Source: Paenibacillus marchantiophytorum | Lineage (GTDB): Bacteria; Bacillota; Bacilli; Paenibacillales; NBRC-103111 | Direction of reading: 5' to 3' | DNA length: 64,000 nucleotides | Assembly (NCBI RefSeq): GCF_014640555.1 | Contig: NZ_BMHE01000027.1 | Location: 31,398 to 95,397, forward strand | Shown here: positions 44,841-54,740 of the stretch, piece after piece | How positions within the stretch are numbered: the stretch's first letter is position 1 | Layout: every line of letters begins with the position of its first letter | Position numbers and translations under genes: made by a program | The notes under the pieces: generated by a model | Told to the model about the DNA's origin: nothing | The model's input: only the letters and a program-made list of their open reading frames with translations | Database searches by the model: none

Positions 44841-46769
44841 ATGTATAACCTAGGATTTTTCCCAACTCCATATCCAAATGAAGATTTTAGAAGTGTGGTT
44901 TATCGATATCATTATTATGAACATGGTACAGTTTACTCCAAAACAATTCAGCAATTATTTGGCCTAAACACATTTAAAATTAGGCATCTTCCACGAAATC
45001 TTGAATTTTTGGGTCAAAGAGTACCGCGGCAGGTAAAAATGTCAGATATTTTACTTAAGACAACCTTACATCGACTTTTCCAGTTATTTACTACGAAGGA
45101 TCAAAGTAAAGAAATTATTAATGATGTTCTATATGGCGATGAAGGTAAAACCTCGTTAGCCGGGGTTTTATCTGGAAGTTCAGAAAAGGGAATGATAAGT
45201 GAGAATATTTGTTATTGTCTAGAATGTTTGAATGATGATTATAAAACTTATGGTGAATGCTTCGTTCATAAATATCATCAAGTCCAATATATGGATGTTT
45301 GTTACAAACATAATGTATATCTTATTTCGAGGTGTCCGACATGTGATGAAGTACTCGCAAGATCAATTGGGGATAATCTCTTGTCTAAACCAGAGTGCCC
45401 CAATGGCCATTTATTAGTCGATGACGATTTGAATCAAACAGATACTTTGGGACAGTTAAAGTACGATTTGATTAGGGATATTATTTATCTTAATGAAAAT
45501 AACTCAGATTTAGATGCAGTTGAGATGGCGCAGAAGTTCATTGCTTGTTTAGGGGATCGGGGGTATATACATCCGTCAGGAATTGTGTATAAAACCCAGC
45601 TATTACAAGGTTTTTTTGAATATTACTCTGAGAGTAAATTGATAGAGTTAGGTCAGAAAAAGAGTCAATTATATGCCCGGAGAACAATAAAGAGACTTTT
45701 TAATCCAGAATATATGAACTCACAAATACTTTTTTATATTTTACTCATGAGGTTTCTTGATAGGTCCGTAGAGCAATTTTTAAATACAAAATACTCATTT
45801 GCGGTAGACCTACCATTTGAATCTGGGCCTTGGGAGTGTCAGAATCCAAACTGTAGTTGTAGTCAAAAGAAAACGATAAAATCCTTTAAAATGATACAAA
45901 GAGGAGGTTTTATTTCTGGAGAATTCGAATGCAAAAAATGTGGTTATACGTACATTCGAAAAAAGCGATTCAAGAATAATGAACAAGACGAAACTTTTTT
46001 TATTGTGACAATAGGATTTAAATTACATGCTCAAATACAAGAGTTGGTTAATAGTGGATTAAATTTTACTGAAATATCTAAACAATTACATATTTCAGAA
46101 ACAACCGTAGCGAAATATTCCCCAGGAAAATCCAAACGAATAAAGAAGGAAAGAACGAATATTTACTTGGATGAAATACTAAAAGGTATGAAAGAAGTAA
46201 GTGCTACTAGAGATGAACTCAAACGAATCCGATTTAGAGAAGTATTCAGGCATTTGTTACATGAGGAGAAGATACTAAGCAGGACAGATTTAAAGAAGCT
46301 ATATCCTGTTCAATATAATTGGCTATCGAAGTATGACAAAGTATGGTTTGATAAAAATATGCCTACTGTATGTAAGGGAGGAAGTAGAGAACTAAATCTA
46401 GATTTAATCGATCTTGAAATAAGTAACCATATAAAAAGTATTTCAAAGCAATTATATAGTGAAAACCCTGTGAAACAAATAAAACCTTATACTATACTGG
46501 CACGATTGTCGAAAAAGGATACTGGTAGATATGGAATGTACAAATATTCATTCCCCTTATCCCAAAATGCTTTAAGTGAATGTGCTGAACAGAAGATAGA
46601 TTATTTAATTCGTATTATACCGAAGATGGTTGAGTTTTTGAAAGGAAATCGGTATCGAGAAATTACTTTTGACAGCCTCAAAATTAGAAGAGGATACAAA
46701 TATTGTACTGGCGATGATCAGCTTAAAATAGAAGCAGCGTTAAGGCACTATATTGAAAATACGAAGTAG
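44841..46769 (+). CDS. TniQ/TnsD-family target selector 2 of element 2
   Basis: The 642-residue protein begins FFPTPYPNEDFRSVVYRYHY and has zinc sets CLEC, HKYHQVQYMDVCYKH, CPTC and CPNGH. A later cysteine set is FECKKCGYTY. A helix-turn-helix (FTEISKQLHISETTVAKY) lies near residue 415. It is the counterpart of the 12066 gene of element 1. It is more AT-rich than tnsD, but the family features are intact. Confidence 0.87.
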   Translation: MYNLGFFPTPYPNEDFRSVVYRYHYYEHGTVYSKTIQQLFGLNTFKIRHLPRNLEFLGQRVPRQVKMSDILLKTTLHRLFQLFTTKDQSKEIINDVLYGDEGKTSLAGVLSGSSEKGMISENICYCLECLNDDYKTYGECFVHKYHQVQYMDVCYKHNVYLISRCPTCDEVLARSIGDNLLSKPECPNGHLLVDDDLNQTDTLGQLKYDLIRDIIYLNENNSDLDAVEMAQKFIACLGDRGYIHPSGIVYKTQLLQGFFEYYSESKLIELGQKKSQLYARRTIKRLFNPEYMNSQILFYILLMRFLDRSVEQFLNTKYSFAVDLPFESGPWECQNPNCSCSQKKTIKSFKMIQRGGFISGEFECKKCGYTYIRKKRFKNNEQDETFFIVTIGFKLHAQIQELVNSGLNFTEISKQLHISETTVAKYSPGKSKRIKKERTNIYLDEILKGMKEVSATRDELKRIRFREVFRHLLHEEKILSRTDLKKLYPVQYNWLSKYDKVWFDKNMPTVCKGGSRELNLDLIDLEISNHIKSISKQLYSENPVKQIKPYTILARLSKKDTGRYGMYKYSFPLSQNALSECAEQKIDYLIRIIPKMVEFLKGNRYREITFDSLKIRRGYKYCTGDDQLKIEAALRHYIENTK

Positions 46770-46853
46770 AAATATATGAAACTGGTCTAGTATCTAATGA
46801 TTTGCGTAATACAATTACCTCGAAATTAGTAGAGTTTCAGAGTGTACAGAATT

Positions 46854-46880
46854 AAAAGGGGGAATATGCCTCCTTTTTTT
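46854..46880 (+). terminator. Terminator of the element 2 transposition operon
   Basis: AAAAGGGGG pairs with CCTCCTTTT (one G-T pair) across a six-base loop, followed by T-rich sequence. Confidence 0.8.
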
Positions 46881-46986
46881 GTTTTCATTTGTTTGTATGA
46901 GAAGGAAAATAATGTCGATTGCTATCGAATGTATTATAATGGGAGTAGGTAAAAAGATATAGTCTGAAAGGCAGGGCTTATAGTCT

Positions 46987-47910
46987 ATGAACATGAATGA
47001 CCTAGATGACTTAATTTTATATGGTTACGAATGTGAATACTTAGATTTCAAAGAAAAACAATATTCTAAAGAAAAACATGTAGATCTACTAGCAGATGTT
47101 ATGGCTATGGCCAATTCAAGGCATGTAGGTGATAAATACATAATAGTAGGAATTAAGGACCGTCCGGAAGGAAAAGAAATTAAAGGGATTAACCCCGAGG
47201 AGTTTATTGATTCTTCTGTATATACGCAGGTCATATTAAGTAATATAGAGCCTGATATTCAGATGGATTATTTCAAATATGACTTTAATGGAAAAGCATT
47301 AGGGGTAATCAGGATATTTAATACTGATAAAAAGCCATATATGATAAAGCGAAAAAATGAACGATTTAATGAAGGTTCTTGTTTAATTAGAAAAGGAAGT
47401 TTGAATGCTAATGCAAAACGAAGTGACTTTGATTATATGTACAGACATCATGGGGAGATAGAGATAAGACTCCTGGAGGATACATTACTGGCTGTGCATG
47501 ACCGAGAGGGTTGTGCTTCCATTGAGGTGTTAATAACCAATAATACCGAATATCCATTAACGTTTGTTGCCGGAATGTTAATCGTATCAAATGATAAAGG
47601 AATAGAGCTTTCTCAGCATCCAGTGTATGGGATAAACGAAATAGCTGGAGCTGACTTTAGATTGGGTTTACAGCCGAAAACAGAAGTTATAGGGCGCTTA
47701 TTTGTTGGGTTTAGTTCTGCTGATCCTCTACGATTGGATATGGATGAGCATGGTATTTGTGAGCAGCCGTTGGTGTGTCATTTAGCATTCAAGGATGGAC
47801 GTGACAATATTTATCATACAGAGGTAGCGGGAAGAGTAATTGCGGATGGTGATTTCTTATGGAAGGTGAAGAGCAAGAAGGGCATAAAACATAAGTTTAG
47901 GACGCATTAG
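46987..47910 (+). CDS. AlbA_2 (Schlafen-type) domain protein
   Basis: The 307-residue protein opens with the Schlafen/AlbA_2 pattern: YECEYLDFKEKQYS, LLADVMAMANS and DKYIIVGIKDRPEGKEIKGI, the putative nucleic-acid-binding fold of many mobile-element regulators. The C-terminal 150 residues form a beta-rich domain with SIEVLITNNTEYPLTF, unrecognised. The gene lies between the transposition operon and the Gabija-like pair, 136 bases before the latter. It may be a regulator or an extra subunit of that system. Confidence 0.75.
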   Translation: MNMNDLDDLILYGYECEYLDFKEKQYSKEKHVDLLADVMAMANSRHVGDKYIIVGIKDRPEGKEIKGINPEEFIDSSVYTQVILSNIEPDIQMDYFKYDFNGKALGVIRIFNTDKKPYMIKRKNERFNEGSCLIRKGSLNANAKRSDFDYMYRHHGEIEIRLLEDTLLAVHDREGCASIEVLITNNTEYPLTFVAGMLIVSNDKGIELSQHPVYGINEIAGADFRLGLQPKTEVIGRLFVGFSSADPLRLDMDEHGICEQPLVCHLAFKDGRDNIYHTEVAGRVIADGDFLWKVKSKKGIKHKFRTH

Positions 47911-48046
47911 ATTATTGTGAATGTCTGTTGTTGTTGCGGAATTACAACGTTCAGTAATTATATCGCCAAAAGGAGAGATTCTTAAGATCAATTTCATCCA
48001 TCGTGACAATAAAGTCATATTTTTATAGGTAAAGGAGAAAGTATTT

Positions 48047-50116
48047 ATGTATATATCGCAAATAAACATTCAAAACTTTCGGAGTTTTAATGGAATAGAT
48101 AACATTATTGAATTTAGCGAGGGAGTAAATGTAATAATTGGCCATAATAATTCTGGAAAATCAAATTTGTTAAAAGCACTAGATTTAGTTTTAAATTGTG
48201 GATCCCCTAAAAAATTAGCAATAGATGATTTTAATAAGAGCATAAGTATTAAGGATTTGAAGGCGAAGTCACCTAAGGTTTCAATTACAGTTACATTTTC
48301 AGAATCGGTAAATGAAACAGAATACTCTGAGGATCTAATAACCGTGTCTACATGGTTGACTGAACTAAAAAGTCCCTATAAAGCGCAATTAACATATGAG
48401 TTTTATTTGCCAGAAAAAGAAGAGGCAGAATATCAAGAAATGTTAGCTGACATAGTCTCAGATGATATTGAGGAGTATTGGTTATCAATAAAACATAATT
48501 TTTTAAGGAAGTATAAGAGTAATATTTATGGGGGAAATCCTAACTATAAACAGGTTGCAGATGTTGAAGCATTGAAAAAAATCGATTTTCAATTTTTGGA
48601 TGCAATACGAGATGTTGAACGGGATCTGTTCACTGGTAAAAACACCTTATTAAGGGAAGTAATAGATTTCTTTATAGATTATGAAATAAAGATTGATAAA
48701 ACAAAAAATAAATCTCAACAACAAACTGAAATAAAACAACTGAAAAAAGAGTTCTCAACTAATGCCTCTCAGTTAATTAACACTTTAAAACGAAGAATGG
48801 AACGTGGGAAAAGAGAAATGCTCAGTTATGCAAGTAATACTGGAGCATCGTTTGGAAACGCTGAGCCTGATTTTGATGGTCATATTTTAGACACTGAACT
48901 TTACTCAGCGTTGAGATTAATAGTTAAATATCAATCGGGTATAACCGTTCCAGCTACGCATAACGGGCTAGGATATAATAATTTAATTTTCATGTCACTT
49001 TTATTAGCAAAAATGCAGAGGGATGCATCAGGAGATTACCTAGGGAGCAATGCAAAAGTTTTCCCCATACTAGCTATTGAAGAGCCTGAGGCACACCTGC
49101 ATCCTGCAATGCAGTATAAGTTTTTAAAATTCCTAAGAGAGAATGCTAAAGAGAAGGTAAGGCAGATTTTTATTACAACACATTCTCCTAATATTACCTC
49201 TGCAGTAAGCTTGGATGAAATCATTTGTTTACACAAAAAAGATGATAATACCTTAAACATAGGATATTTAGGTAAAGCATTTGGCAAAGATTTAAAGTCT
49301 AAAACGTATGTACAGCGGTTTTTGGACTCTACCAAATCAGATATGTTATTTGCTAGAGGAGTAATTTTAGTAGAAGGAATCACAGAGCAATTAAATATGT
49401 CTATATTTGCACAATATGAAGAATTTGATTTAGAGAGTAATCATATATCGGTCATAAATATAGGTGGTCGCTACTTTGAACATTTTCTCAAGCTCTTCAA
49501 TTCAAATAATAACTATACGCTTCACAAGAAAGTTGCTTGTATAACTGACCTTGATCCAACTAGAAAAGAGATAGCGGGTGATGATGGGTATAAAAAATGT
49601 TATCCATATGAACTTGAATTAGATGTGGGTAAATATATTTATAAATCCTGCTCAAATGACTTGGTTGATAAGTTTACTATGGGTACAGATGGAAAGAGTC
49701 AGCATAATAATATTGCATGCTTTTCGCAAAGAAAAAGCCAAGGAAAAACATTTGAATATGCTCTTGCATACACCAATCTGGATTGCAAGTTGATTTTGAC
49801 GGAATCTATATCGAATTGCGAGGAACTTACTGATTTATTTGACTATTATCGAGACGGGAAACCGTTGGGTGAGATGATTGAATTGCTAGGGAAAAAAGGA
49901 AAAGAAAACAAAAGAATTATCGAAAGTATACTAAGTTACAAGGGAGCAGATAATCGGGAACATTTACTTGCTTCTAGGTATTTAAACTCCATTCAAAAAG
50001 GTGAAAATGCTTATGAATTAGCGAAAGCTTTAGATGAGAATCTTCTAAAGAAGAATGCTGCTAATTTCAAGGTTCCAGATTATATTAAGGATGCGATAAG
50101 ATGGGTGTGCAGCTAG
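48047..50116 (+). CDS. gajA: GajA-like OLD-family ATP-dependent nuclease (Gabija)
   Basis: GajA combines an ABC-type ATPase with a TOPRIM nuclease and cleaves DNA when nucleotides are depleted during infection. The 689-residue protein has Walker A GHNNSGKSNLL near residue 33, an ABC signature-like region, Walker B LAIEEPEAHLHP, the switch histidine in FITTHSPN, then a TOPRIM acid in ARGVILVEGITEQ and a DxD-like CITDLDPT. It is longer than the first described GajA (about 580 residues). AAAGGAG lies nine bases before the ATG. It overlaps the helicase gene by 16 bases. Confidence 0.85.
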   Translation: MYISQINIQNFRSFNGIDNIIEFSEGVNVIIGHNNSGKSNLLKALDLVLNCGSPKKLAIDDFNKSISIKDLKAKSPKVSITVTFSESVNETEYSEDLITVSTWLTELKSPYKAQLTYEFYLPEKEEAEYQEMLADIVSDDIEEYWLSIKHNFLRKYKSNIYGGNPNYKQVADVEALKKIDFQFLDAIRDVERDLFTGKNTLLREVIDFFIDYEIKIDKTKNKSQQQTEIKQLKKEFSTNASQLINTLKRRMERGKREMLSYASNTGASFGNAEPDFDGHILDTELYSALRLIVKYQSGITVPATHNGLGYNNLIFMSLLLAKMQRDASGDYLGSNAKVFPILAIEEPEAHLHPAMQYKFLKFLRENAKEKVRQIFITTHSPNITSAVSLDEIICLHKKDDNTLNIGYLGKAFGKDLKSKTYVQRFLDSTKSDMLFARGVILVEGITEQLNMSIFAQYEEFDLESNHISVINIGGRYFEHFLKLFNSNNNYTLHKKVACITDLDPTRKEIAGDDGYKKCYPYELELDVGKYIYKSCSNDLVDKFTMGTDGKSQHNNIACFSQRKSQGKTFEYALAYTNLDCKLILTESISNCEELTDLFDYYRDGKPLGEMIELLGKKGKENKRIIESILSYKGADNREHLLASRYLNSIQKGENAYELAKALDENLLKKNAANFKVPDYIKDAIRWVCS

Positions 50117-51789
50117 TCAATGCTGATTCTCAAATAGATATGGAACAACATTTCAAAATTACTGCTGGTCCTGGAGCAGGTAAAACAAGATTTTTAATAC
50201 GCCATATTAAGAACGTCCTTCATAATTCAACTCGTTTAGGAAGAAACAGAAAAATCGCGTGTATCACATACACAAATGTGGGTGTTGAGACAATTCTACA
50301 AAGACTTGGTGATGAAGTTGATTATGTGGAAGTTTGTACAATACATAGTTTTCTTTTCACACATATAGTTAAACCATACTTGCACTTAATCAGCGATAAA
50401 CATGAGATCAATCATATGAAAGTAGATGCACCATACGAACATATTGTCTCTAATGGTTATTTTAGAATGACAGACTTGAGTATGAAAAAAATACAAGAGC
50501 AGGAAATGAAAAAAGTATTTTGGTTTATTGATGGAGATTCTTGCAAATTGCATATACGTGGAAGAAAAAGTGATTTTCATAAGAGCCTTTTAAAATATAA
50601 AAAGATGTTTTGGGAAAAAGGAATTATACATTATGATGATGTACTGGCCTTTGCATGGGAGATTTTAAACTCATCTAAAGAAACTCTTCGAATAATTCGT
50701 TCTAAGTTTCCATATTTCTTCATTGATGAGTTTCAAGATACGAACCCAGTACAAACTGAGATTATTAAATTAATAGCCGAAAAAGAAACAATTGTTGGGG
50801 TTATTGGGGATAAAGCTCAATCGATATATGAGTTTCAAGGCGCAGATGTTAAACAGTTTGATAATTATATATTGTCGGGAATGGTATCTTACAAAATGGA
50901 GGATAACCATAGGAGTTCTGAAAACATTATTAATCTCTTAAATGGAATTAGAAAGGATATTGTTCAAAGGAGCCCAGACCTGAAAGAAGGGAACCTTCCA
51001 TCTATTATCGTAGGGCAACCTTTGCAGGCACTAAAACATATACAAGATATTGTTGGTGAGGAACAGGTAACTACCCTTTCATACTCGAATCTTATGGCTA
51101 ATTCGATGAGAAATAACACGGATTATGAAGATGGGCAGAAGTGGATGTTGATTGAAGATGCTTATATAGATTCAAATCCTGATCGGAGGAAAATTTTTAT
51201 CTCAATGATAAAAGCAATAGAATATGCTAGACTTTCCCACTACAAAGAAGCTATAAAAGAATTAAGCAGACATTTAAGGATGTCAGACGATTATAATGGG
51301 CAAAAGACTTCATTAATTGTTATTAAGATGATGTTAGATGAATATCACGAATACAGTAATAGACCATTATGGATATTCTATGAGAAGCTATTGGGATTAG
51401 CTCACTTTAAGTTTCCAAAGATAAGAGAGAGTAAGGACGAAAAAACTGCATCAGAAATAGAGATATTTTACAAAAACACGTTATATTCAAATATTGCACT
51501 GAATGTAAAAATAGCCGAGGATGATAGCTTACATCGTACAATTCATAAAGCAAAAGGTAGCGAGTTCGACAATGTATTAGTAATTGTCAAAGGTAGGGAT
51601 GGGTATAAGTACAATGAGGAAAGGGATTTGGGATTCTTGCTAAATCCGGATATTGATGGGAATGAGGATCACAGGGTTAACTATGTGGCTTGTAGTAGAG
51701 CTAAAAAGAAATTGTTTATTAACCTGCCTGAAATATCAGAAACGGCAAAGAAGAAGTTAGAGGTTATATGTATTAGAACTTTACACTAA
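50101..51789 (+). CDS. gajB: GajB-like UvrD/Rep-type helicase (Gabija)
   Basis: GajB is the UvrD-like partner of GajA. This 562-residue protein has helicase motif I TAGPGAGKTRFL, motif Ia CITYTNVGVETI, motif II FFIDEFQDTNPVQ, motif III GDKAQSIYEFQGAD, motif IV-like MEDNHRSSENI, motif V TIHKAKGSEFD and motif VI NYVACSRAKKKLF. All conserved helicase motifs are intact. The start lies 16 bases inside gajA, and AAGGA precedes it, so the two are made together. Confidence 0.87.
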   Translation: MGVQLVNADSQIDMEQHFKITAGPGAGKTRFLIRHIKNVLHNSTRLGRNRKIACITYTNVGVETILQRLGDEVDYVEVCTIHSFLFTHIVKPYLHLISDKHEINHMKVDAPYEHIVSNGYFRMTDLSMKKIQEQEMKKVFWFIDGDSCKLHIRGRKSDFHKSLLKYKKMFWEKGIIHYDDVLAFAWEILNSSKETLRIIRSKFPYFFIDEFQDTNPVQTEIIKLIAEKETIVGVIGDKAQSIYEFQGADVKQFDNYILSGMVSYKMEDNHRSSENIINLLNGIRKDIVQRSPDLKEGNLPSIIVGQPLQALKHIQDIVGEEQVTTLSYSNLMANSMRNNTDYEDGQKWMLIEDAYIDSNPDRRKIFISMIKAIEYARLSHYKEAIKELSRHLRMSDDYNGQKTSLIVIKMMLDEYHEYSNRPLWIFYEKLLGLAHFKFPKIRESKDEKTASEIEIFYKNTLYSNIALNVKIAEDDSLHRTIHKAKGSEFDNVLVIVKGRDGYKYNEERDLGFLLNPDIDGNEDHRVNYVACSRAKKKLFINLPEISETAKKKLEVICIRTLH

Positions 51790-51850
51790 TAGAAACGTTG
51801 TTTCTTCAGGGTATCTAGATATAAAAATGAATAAATGAGGAATGGCGATT

Positions 51851-52987
51851 ATGGTAGAAGATTGGCAAGGAGTACCCCTTCAAGAAATATCTACAATCGG
51901 TATAAGTACCAGTTTAAGCCGGAATTTAAATATAGATAAGACTCAGGTTGTTAATTATCGTACTTTATCTGAGAATAATGTGATTTCTGTAGAGAATTCA
52001 AAGCTTGAGTATAGTCAGCCACAAAAAAGATATAATTTATATTCAAAAGGTACAATTCTCATTTCATTGGGGAAGTTTAGTATTGGAATTGGTTTACTTG
52101 AAATCGATGCTTACGCAGAACAAGGCATTTGTGGCATTTACATTAATCCCGATTACGCTCTCCCAGAATATATATTTTATTTTTTAAAATGGTATCGATC
52201 GAAACACAATGAGCGCTGGAATCAAACATTATTAGGAAATATTCTCGTTCCTATTCCATCAAAGATGGAACAAAAAAATATAGTAGATTATATGCTGAAA
52301 ATTGATACCATAAAACGAAAACGCGAAAAATTAATGTCTCTTGCATCCCAATATACATTAGCTCAGTACGGAGAAATTGTTGAAAAGGGAATTAGGTCAC
52401 AACCCGTAAGTACTCTCGGGCATTTGTTAGATAATATAGAAGTCGGCCAAAAGATTCATCGTCATCAAGTCAATAGCGGCACTTTGATTTTAAAGGGGAA
52501 ACCAAACAAGTATATACACAAACACTTAATAGAAATAGAACAGGGGGAACAAGGTTCCCTTTATCCAATACTAGCCAAACCAAATGATGTATTGTGGTAT
52601 CGATACAGCAATAAGCAAACAATAGATCCAGTAATATTTCATAGGTGGGAAAGGCCAGTGGCAATCTCAAACGATTGGATACGCCTTACACCATCAAATA
52701 AAGTGTCCAAAGAATTTTTGGCAAAATACTTGGAAGAAAATTATCATGATACGAAATCTCTTTTTCAATATAAAAATAGAAGAGAGTTAATAGCGGTTAT
52801 TTCGCAACTACCGATTAAAGTTCCTAGTATTCAAGATCAACAAATGTTCTCTTCAATTGCAATTATGACAAATAAAATAATATCTGATAATAGAGTAGCT
52901 TTAGACAAAATGAACTCGCTGTATCAGACATATGCTGATGAGATTTTCTTATCAAGGACACTTTTTGGAAGGAGTCAAAGACGATAA
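51851..52987 (+). CDS. HsdS-like specificity subunit of an unusual four-gene operon
   Basis: The 378-residue protein has two recognition-type halves: an N-terminal one with GTILISLGKFSIGIGLLE and the conserved VPIPSKMEQKNIVDYM helix start, and a second ending IKVPSIQDQQMFSSIA. These are the hallmarks of type I S subunits. The gene lies before the methylase gene, the reverse of the usual M-then-S order. ATG at 51851 is used because GAGGA is nine bases upstream; an ATG at 51842 touches that site. The methylase gene begins at the base after its stop. No HsdR gene is nearby. Confidence 0.85.
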   Translation: MVEDWQGVPLQEISTIGISTSLSRNLNIDKTQVVNYRTLSENNVISVENSKLEYSQPQKRYNLYSKGTILISLGKFSIGIGLLEIDAYAEQGICGIYINPDYALPEYIFYFLKWYRSKHNERWNQTLLGNILVPIPSKMEQKNIVDYMLKIDTIKRKREKLMSLASQYTLAQYGEIVEKGIRSQPVSTLGHLLDNIEVGQKIHRHQVNSGTLILKGKPNKYIHKHLIEIEQGEQGSLYPILAKPNDVLWYRYSNKQTIDPVIFHRWERPVAISNDWIRLTPSNKVSKEFLAKYLEENYHDTKSLFQYKNRRELIAVISQLPIKVPSIQDQQMFSSIAIMTNKIISDNRVALDKMNSLYQTYADEIFLSRTLFGRSQRR

Positions 52988-54733
52988 ATGTTTAATGAAC
53001 ATGAATTTAGGGAATTTTCAGATGAGCTGTGGAAAGCGGCAAATCAAGATGGCAGAGGTGATTCCACGGCAATAATCGAACATATATCATACATCCTGTA
53101 TTGTAGATTCAAGGGACATGATTATTTTTGGAATGACTTGATTAGTATTATTAATGCTAATGGGGCTCAGCAGGCTACTGAATTTTATCAAAAGGAATTG
53201 AGATCTAATATAAGATTTCTTTTCAGTAATGATTCCGAATTTTCTCCGCTCCCATTCGGCCCGAACGCTTTTGAACGTATTATCTATTTGTTAGACATAA
53301 ACTTTAGTTATTATTCTGAGAACGAATTGATAGGGAAACTCTTTGAATCCCTTTTAGATAAAGCATATAGCCAAAAATCAGGGATCAACACAACTCCACG
53401 ACTTCTTGCTAATTCTATGGCCAGAATGCTTATTGACACTAGTGACCTTGCGTCTAATGAATTAAGCATTTGTGATCCAACTTGTGGAACCGGGACGTTA
53501 CTTATCTCAATTATTGAACAACTAGGTTTAAGATATCAACTTCTTTCAAACCCGATAGGGTTTGAAATTAATACTCTTGTTTCGAGGATAGCACAATTAA
53601 ACATGATATTTCGGGGCTTACCTTCCTCAGAAATACATAACAAGGACAGTTTGTCTTTGTCTGAGAGACATCGTGGAAAATTCGATTTTGTCATCACCAA
53701 TCCACCAATTTCAAAAAGATATGACCGAATGCCTGACACGATGTGGTATTCAATGGGAATGGGGTATTCAAAAAATGGCACACGAAGCTATGAGTTTATT
53801 GAGCTAGCACTTTCATTATTAAAGAGACAAGGTCGTTGTGCAATTATTGTCCCTGAGGGTATGTTATCAAGTAATGTGAGGTATGATATTGAGTTTCGAC
53901 GTAATATATTATTGAACTTTCAAGTCGATGGAGTTGTTTCTTTACCACCGGGCATATTCCCTGGTACCGGAATAAAGACATCGCTCTTACTTGTTTCTAA
54001 TAATCCAAGTAGTCTTAATAGGGAGATATGGTTTTATGAGTTTGATCAAAGACCCAATCAGTTACGCAATGATAAGCAATTATGGGATGAATTAATTGAT
54101 TCATGGAATATGTATATTAAATATGGAAAAGGACCAGATATTAATCAAGACCATAATTGGATTACACCTTCTTGGGAAATTGAGGACAAACAGTACCAAC
54201 TTGCTGCATCATCCTACAGAAAGCGTGTATTCGATAGAAAATGGTTGGACCCAAATCGCTTAATAAATGAGCTAAGAGAACTTGAAGGGCAAATAAGGAC
54301 CGAGATGGATGAACTTTTTATGATTCATTCTAAGGAACGGACAGAATCCCCTCAAATAGGCACTAATTTCAAAGAAGTTACAACCACAGCCGCTGAAGCG
54401 GATTTAAACACTGTTATGCATGCTTTAAAGGAGCATTTATCAGAAAAACAAAAGGCTTTATTCGACATTTTTGTAGATGCACAGCAGCCTCTTGCCATTC
54501 ATGAGGCTGCAAAATTAGTGAATAAAAAATTAAATGAAAGTACAAAATTGGGAGTTCAAGAAGCAAAGCAATTTACGGAATTATTACAGGCCCTAGGACT
54601 TATTGAAGCTGTATCATCAGGGGTGATGCTTTATCCCAAACAATCCTCTGAGGAGAGCGATCGAATAGTAAGCTTTCATAAGCCGATAAATATTATTCTA
54701 TGGAAGAGAGCAACAAATTTGCTGAGGAGTTAA
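52988..54733 (+). CDS. HsdM-like N6-adenine methyltransferase of the four-gene operon
   Basis: The 581-residue protein shows the S-adenosylmethionine motif DPTCGTGTLL and the catalytic NPPI motif in FVITNPPISKRYD, so it should be active. A methylase N-terminal helical domain (AIIEHISYILYCRFKG) precedes them. It differs from normal HsdM in a C-terminal extension of about 110 residues (LNTVMHALKEHLSEKQKALF, then AIHEAAKLVNKKL, then LLQALGLIEAV) that looks like a winged helix. It abuts the S-like gene and precedes the ATPase gene by seven bases. Confidence 0.88.
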   Translation: MFNEHEFREFSDELWKAANQDGRGDSTAIIEHISYILYCRFKGHDYFWNDLISIINANGAQQATEFYQKELRSNIRFLFSNDSEFSPLPFGPNAFERIIYLLDINFSYYSENELIGKLFESLLDKAYSQKSGINTTPRLLANSMARMLIDTSDLASNELSICDPTCGTGTLLISIIEQLGLRYQLLSNPIGFEINTLVSRIAQLNMIFRGLPSSEIHNKDSLSLSERHRGKFDFVITNPPISKRYDRMPDTMWYSMGMGYSKNGTRSYEFIELALSLLKRQGRCAIIVPEGMLSSNVRYDIEFRRNILLNFQVDGVVSLPPGIFPGTGIKTSLLLVSNNPSSLNREIWFYEFDQRPNQLRNDKQLWDELIDSWNMYIKYGKGPDINQDHNWITPSWEIEDKQYQLAASSYRKRVFDRKWLDPNRLINELRELEGQIRTEMDELFMIHSKERTESPQIGTNFKEVTTTAAEADLNTVMHALKEHLSEKQKALFDIFVDAQQPLAIHEAAKLVNKKLNESTKLGVQEAKQFTELLQALGLIEAVSSGVMLYPKQSSEESDRIVSFHKPINIILWKRATNLLRS

Positions 54734-54740
54734 AAATTGT

